Below, one piece after another: positions 5,173-6,667 of a DNA stretch of 6,667 bases (its first letter is position 1; each line of letters opens with the position of its first letter). The DNA lies in NCBI GenBank assembly GCA_945827565.1, contig CALZNR010000076.1:1-6667 (forward strand), read 5' to 3'. Source of the DNA: an uncultured Prevotella sp. Lineage in GTDB: Bacteria > Bacteroidota > Bacteroidia > Bacteroidales > Bacteroidaceae. The position numbers and the translations under genes were made by a program. The notes beneath the pieces were generated by a model. The model saw only the letters and a program-made list of their open reading frames with translations. It was not told the origin of the DNA and searched no databases.

Positions 5173-6667
5173 CCAATTTTTCTCAAGCACTCTGCTGCGA
5201 GGCTGCTGCATTTTCTCTTTCATACGTTCCTGCGTATTGCGTTCCTGCTGCATGGCAGCATTGAGCATCTGTTCAGCATTTTCCTTGCTCATCTTGTTTT
5301 CGGGCTTGGGTTGCTGCTTATCCTGTTTCTTATCCTGTTTATCTTGTTTCTTATCTTGCTGTTTTTGCTCCTTATCCTGCTTGTCTTGATTCTGCTTATT
5401 ATCTTGATTCTGCTGTTTCTGATCTTTCTGCTGCTGTTTCTGCAAGCGCTTGCACAATGCCAGATTATATCGAGTCTCATCATCTATGGGATTAAGACGA
5501 AGCGACTGTTTGTAATAGTTGATGGCATCGCTATAGAGCTTGTTTTTCTGCGCCAGCACACCCATGTTATGGTAACCGATAGCCTTACGCAGAGGCGACT
5601 TTTCTATAGTAACACCTTTCTCGAACATGGCAGCAGCCAAAGAGTCTTTGTTTTGTGCCAACAGAGCATTGCCAAGGTTGTACAACGCTTGAGCATTGTT
5701 GGCATTGTGCTCCAATGCCTTTCGGTAGCTCACTTCAGCCTCAGCAAAGCGCTCCTTACGAAACTGGGTGTTGCCTTGACGTATCAATGCACGGTCTTTC
5801 GACACTCCCTGTGCATTGGCTGCTAAAGTGCAAAACCACAGACAAGCAAGGAGCAACAGCGTGGTTTTTCTGCGACGAGGGCGAAAAAGGCGGAAGCGCT
5901 GAGACAAGGGATTGCGCCCCTGTAACACCATCACCTCTAACACCAATAAGAGGAGTGCCAAAAGTCCAAAAGCCTGAAACTGCTCTGCATAGTCGCTGTA
6001 AATGGTTGTTTCCATCTCTTTGCGTGCCAATGTAGATAGTGCCTCTTCCAACTTGCGCTGTGCATCGCTGTTGTTTTCCACATGGATATAGGTGCCTCCA
6101 CCTGCCTGTGCCACCTCACGACACATCTGTTCGTTGAGTGCAGTCATTACAGTCTGTCCTGTGTTGTCTTTCATAAAGTCTCCATTACCCACGGGGATAG
6201 GAGCACCCGAGGCGGTTCCTACACCCAACACATACACTTTAAGTCCCTGCTTGGCAGCCTCTTTGGCTGCCTCAAGGGCACCTCCCTCATGGTTCTCTCC
6301 ATCAGTGATGATGATAATGGCACGCCCCACCCCCTGCTGTTTGGTAAAACTCTGACTTGCCATGGAGATGGCACGGGCTATATCTGTGCCTTGCGTATTG
6401 ATAAGCGAAGGAGATATACTGCTGAGAAACATCTTGGCAGAAACAAAGTCGGTAGTAATGGGCAACTGTACAAAAGCATCTCCTGCAAAAACAATCAGAC
6501 CTATCTTGTCATCGTGAAACTTGTCTATCATGTTCTCAACCATCATCTTGCAACGGTCCAAACGAGAAGGAGCCACATCAGTGGCAAGCATGGAATTGCT
6601 GACATCCATACAAATCAACGTCTCTATACCTGCACGTTTCTCTTTGTTGATAGATATGCCTTGCTGC
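5170..6667 (-). CDS. BatB-BatC fusion: VWA-domain membrane protein joined to a TPR protein (5' end outside window)
   Basis: The frame enters from beyond base 6667; 498 residues are visible and the start is not in the window. Residues 1-228 are a von Willebrand A domain with the MIDAS metal site: Asp21-x-Ser23-x-Ser25 (MDVSNSM), Thr94 (NTQGTD) and Asp122 (ITDGEN), plus the Bat-type stretch GLIVFAGDAFVQLPIT. A membrane helix (about 230-248) and a basic loop (FRPRRRK) follow. A second hydrophobic segment ending A-N-A|Q (268-285) resembles the BatC signal peptide. Three TPR-like units (about 292-321, 324-355, 362-395), a K/Q/D-rich tail (about 407-457) and a C-terminus ending LEKNW complete it. 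No ATG, GTG or TTG suitable for a separate BatC start lies between the BatB helix and the basic loop, so the fusion looks real. BatB is chosen over BatA because of the join to BatC and the position before BatD. The protein should sit in the inner membrane with VWA and TPR parts in the periplasm. Confidence 0.88.
   Translation of the reverse strand, partial: QQGISINKEKRAGIETLICMDVSNSMLATDVAPSRLDRCKMMVENMIDKFHDDKIGLIVFAGDAFVQLPITTDFVSAKMFLSSISPSLINTQGTDIARAISMASQSFTKQQGVGRAIIIITDGENHEGGALEAAKEAAKQGLKVYVLGVGTASGAPIPVGNGDFMKDNTGQTVMTALNEQMCREVAQAGGGTYIHVENNSDAQRKLEEALSTLARKEMETTIYSDYAEQFQAFGLLALLLLVLEVMVLQGRNPLSQRFRLFRPRRRKTTLLLLACLWFCTLAANAQGVSKDRALIRQGNTQFRKERFAEAEVSYRKALEHNANNAQALYNLGNALLAQNKDSLAAAMFEKGVTIEKSPLRKAIGYHNMGVLAQKNKLYSDAINYYKQSLRLNPIDDETRYNLALCKRLQKQQQKDQKQQNQDNKQNQDKQDKEQKQQDKKQDKQDKKQDKQQPKPENKMSKENAEQMLNAAMQQERNTQERMKEKMQQPRSRVLEKNW
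5317..5358 (-). repeat. Two tandem 21-bp units encoding QDKKQDK twice in the BatC tail
   Basis: Bases 5317-5337 and 5338-5358 are adjacent 21-bp copies differing at three positions, all C/T differences on the plus strand. Each encodes the heptapeptide QDKKQDK without amino-acid change. They lie inside a longer K/Q/D-rich low-complexity stretch (about 5308-5445) that follows the last TPR. Such a segment is probably disordered and could vary in length between strains by slippage. Confidence 0.8.

Noticed and set aside
5174..5176. TTG at 5176 as the BatDE start, and TTG at 6618 as the BatB start
   Set aside because: The ATG at 5170 overlaps the preceding stop and gives a normal signal peptide. 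The 6618 codon is internal: the VWA frame continues upstream to the window edge.
5311..5826. Plus-strand frame of 171 residues starting with a long Leu/Ile-rich stretch resembling membrane helices
   Set aside because: It is the antisense of the K/Q/D-rich BatC tail and TPR region; Lys/Gln/Asp codons read in reverse give Leu/Ile. No start signal or family resemblance.
6200..6667. VWA region as BatA rather than BatB
   Set aside because: It is in one frame with a BatC-like TPR part and lies immediately before BatD, which is the BatB position. BatA would be the next gene upstream.

Overview
The window looks like the end of a short-read contig from a Bacteroidales bacterium, most likely in or near Prevotellaceae. 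The signs are a Bacteroides-aerotolerance (bat) operon, a PAP2 phosphatase with an S-A-H motif, moderate base composition, and initiation regions without clear Shine-Dalgarno sequences. The family-level placement is an inference. All five genes lie on the minus strand, so the transcript runs from base 6667 toward base 1.

Layout in transcription order. At 6667-5170 is the 3' part of a BatB-BatC fusion: a periplasmic von Willebrand A domain joined to a TPR protein with a K/Q/D-rich tail. At 5170-2519 is a BatD-BatE fusion: a beta-rich 'oxygen tolerance' protein joined to a TPR and SH3-like protein. At 2517-1822 is a membrane PAP2-family phosphatase. At 1801-515 is a long-form QueA (SAM:tRNA ribosyltransferase-isomerase, queuosine pathway). 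At 473-50 is the first ~141 residues of glutamine-dependent NAD+ synthetase. The spacings are a 1-base overlap (TAATG), then 1, 20 and 41 bp, which suggests one transcription unit. No terminator or rho-independent hairpin was seen between genes. batA and the usual MoxR/DUF58 genes would be expected upstream, beyond base 6667.

Bases 1-49 are not genomic. They are the tail of the Illumina P7 oligonucleotide, an i7 index matching Nextera N703, and the complete Nextera read-2 transposase adapter. The NadE frame stays open through this artificial sequence, so an automated annotation would give it a false C-terminus.

The Bat proteins probably form an inner-membrane/periplasmic complex. The two pairwise fusions keep each downstream partner's export signal as an internal hydrophobic segment, and the predicted topology still places all VWA, TPR and SH3 domains in the periplasm. 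PAP2, QueA and NadE are housekeeping-type passengers with no evident mechanistic link to Bat. I see no clearly new system. The most notable points are the double fusion architecture, a seven-A tract at the BatD/BatE junction that decides whether there are one or two genes, and the adapter contamination.
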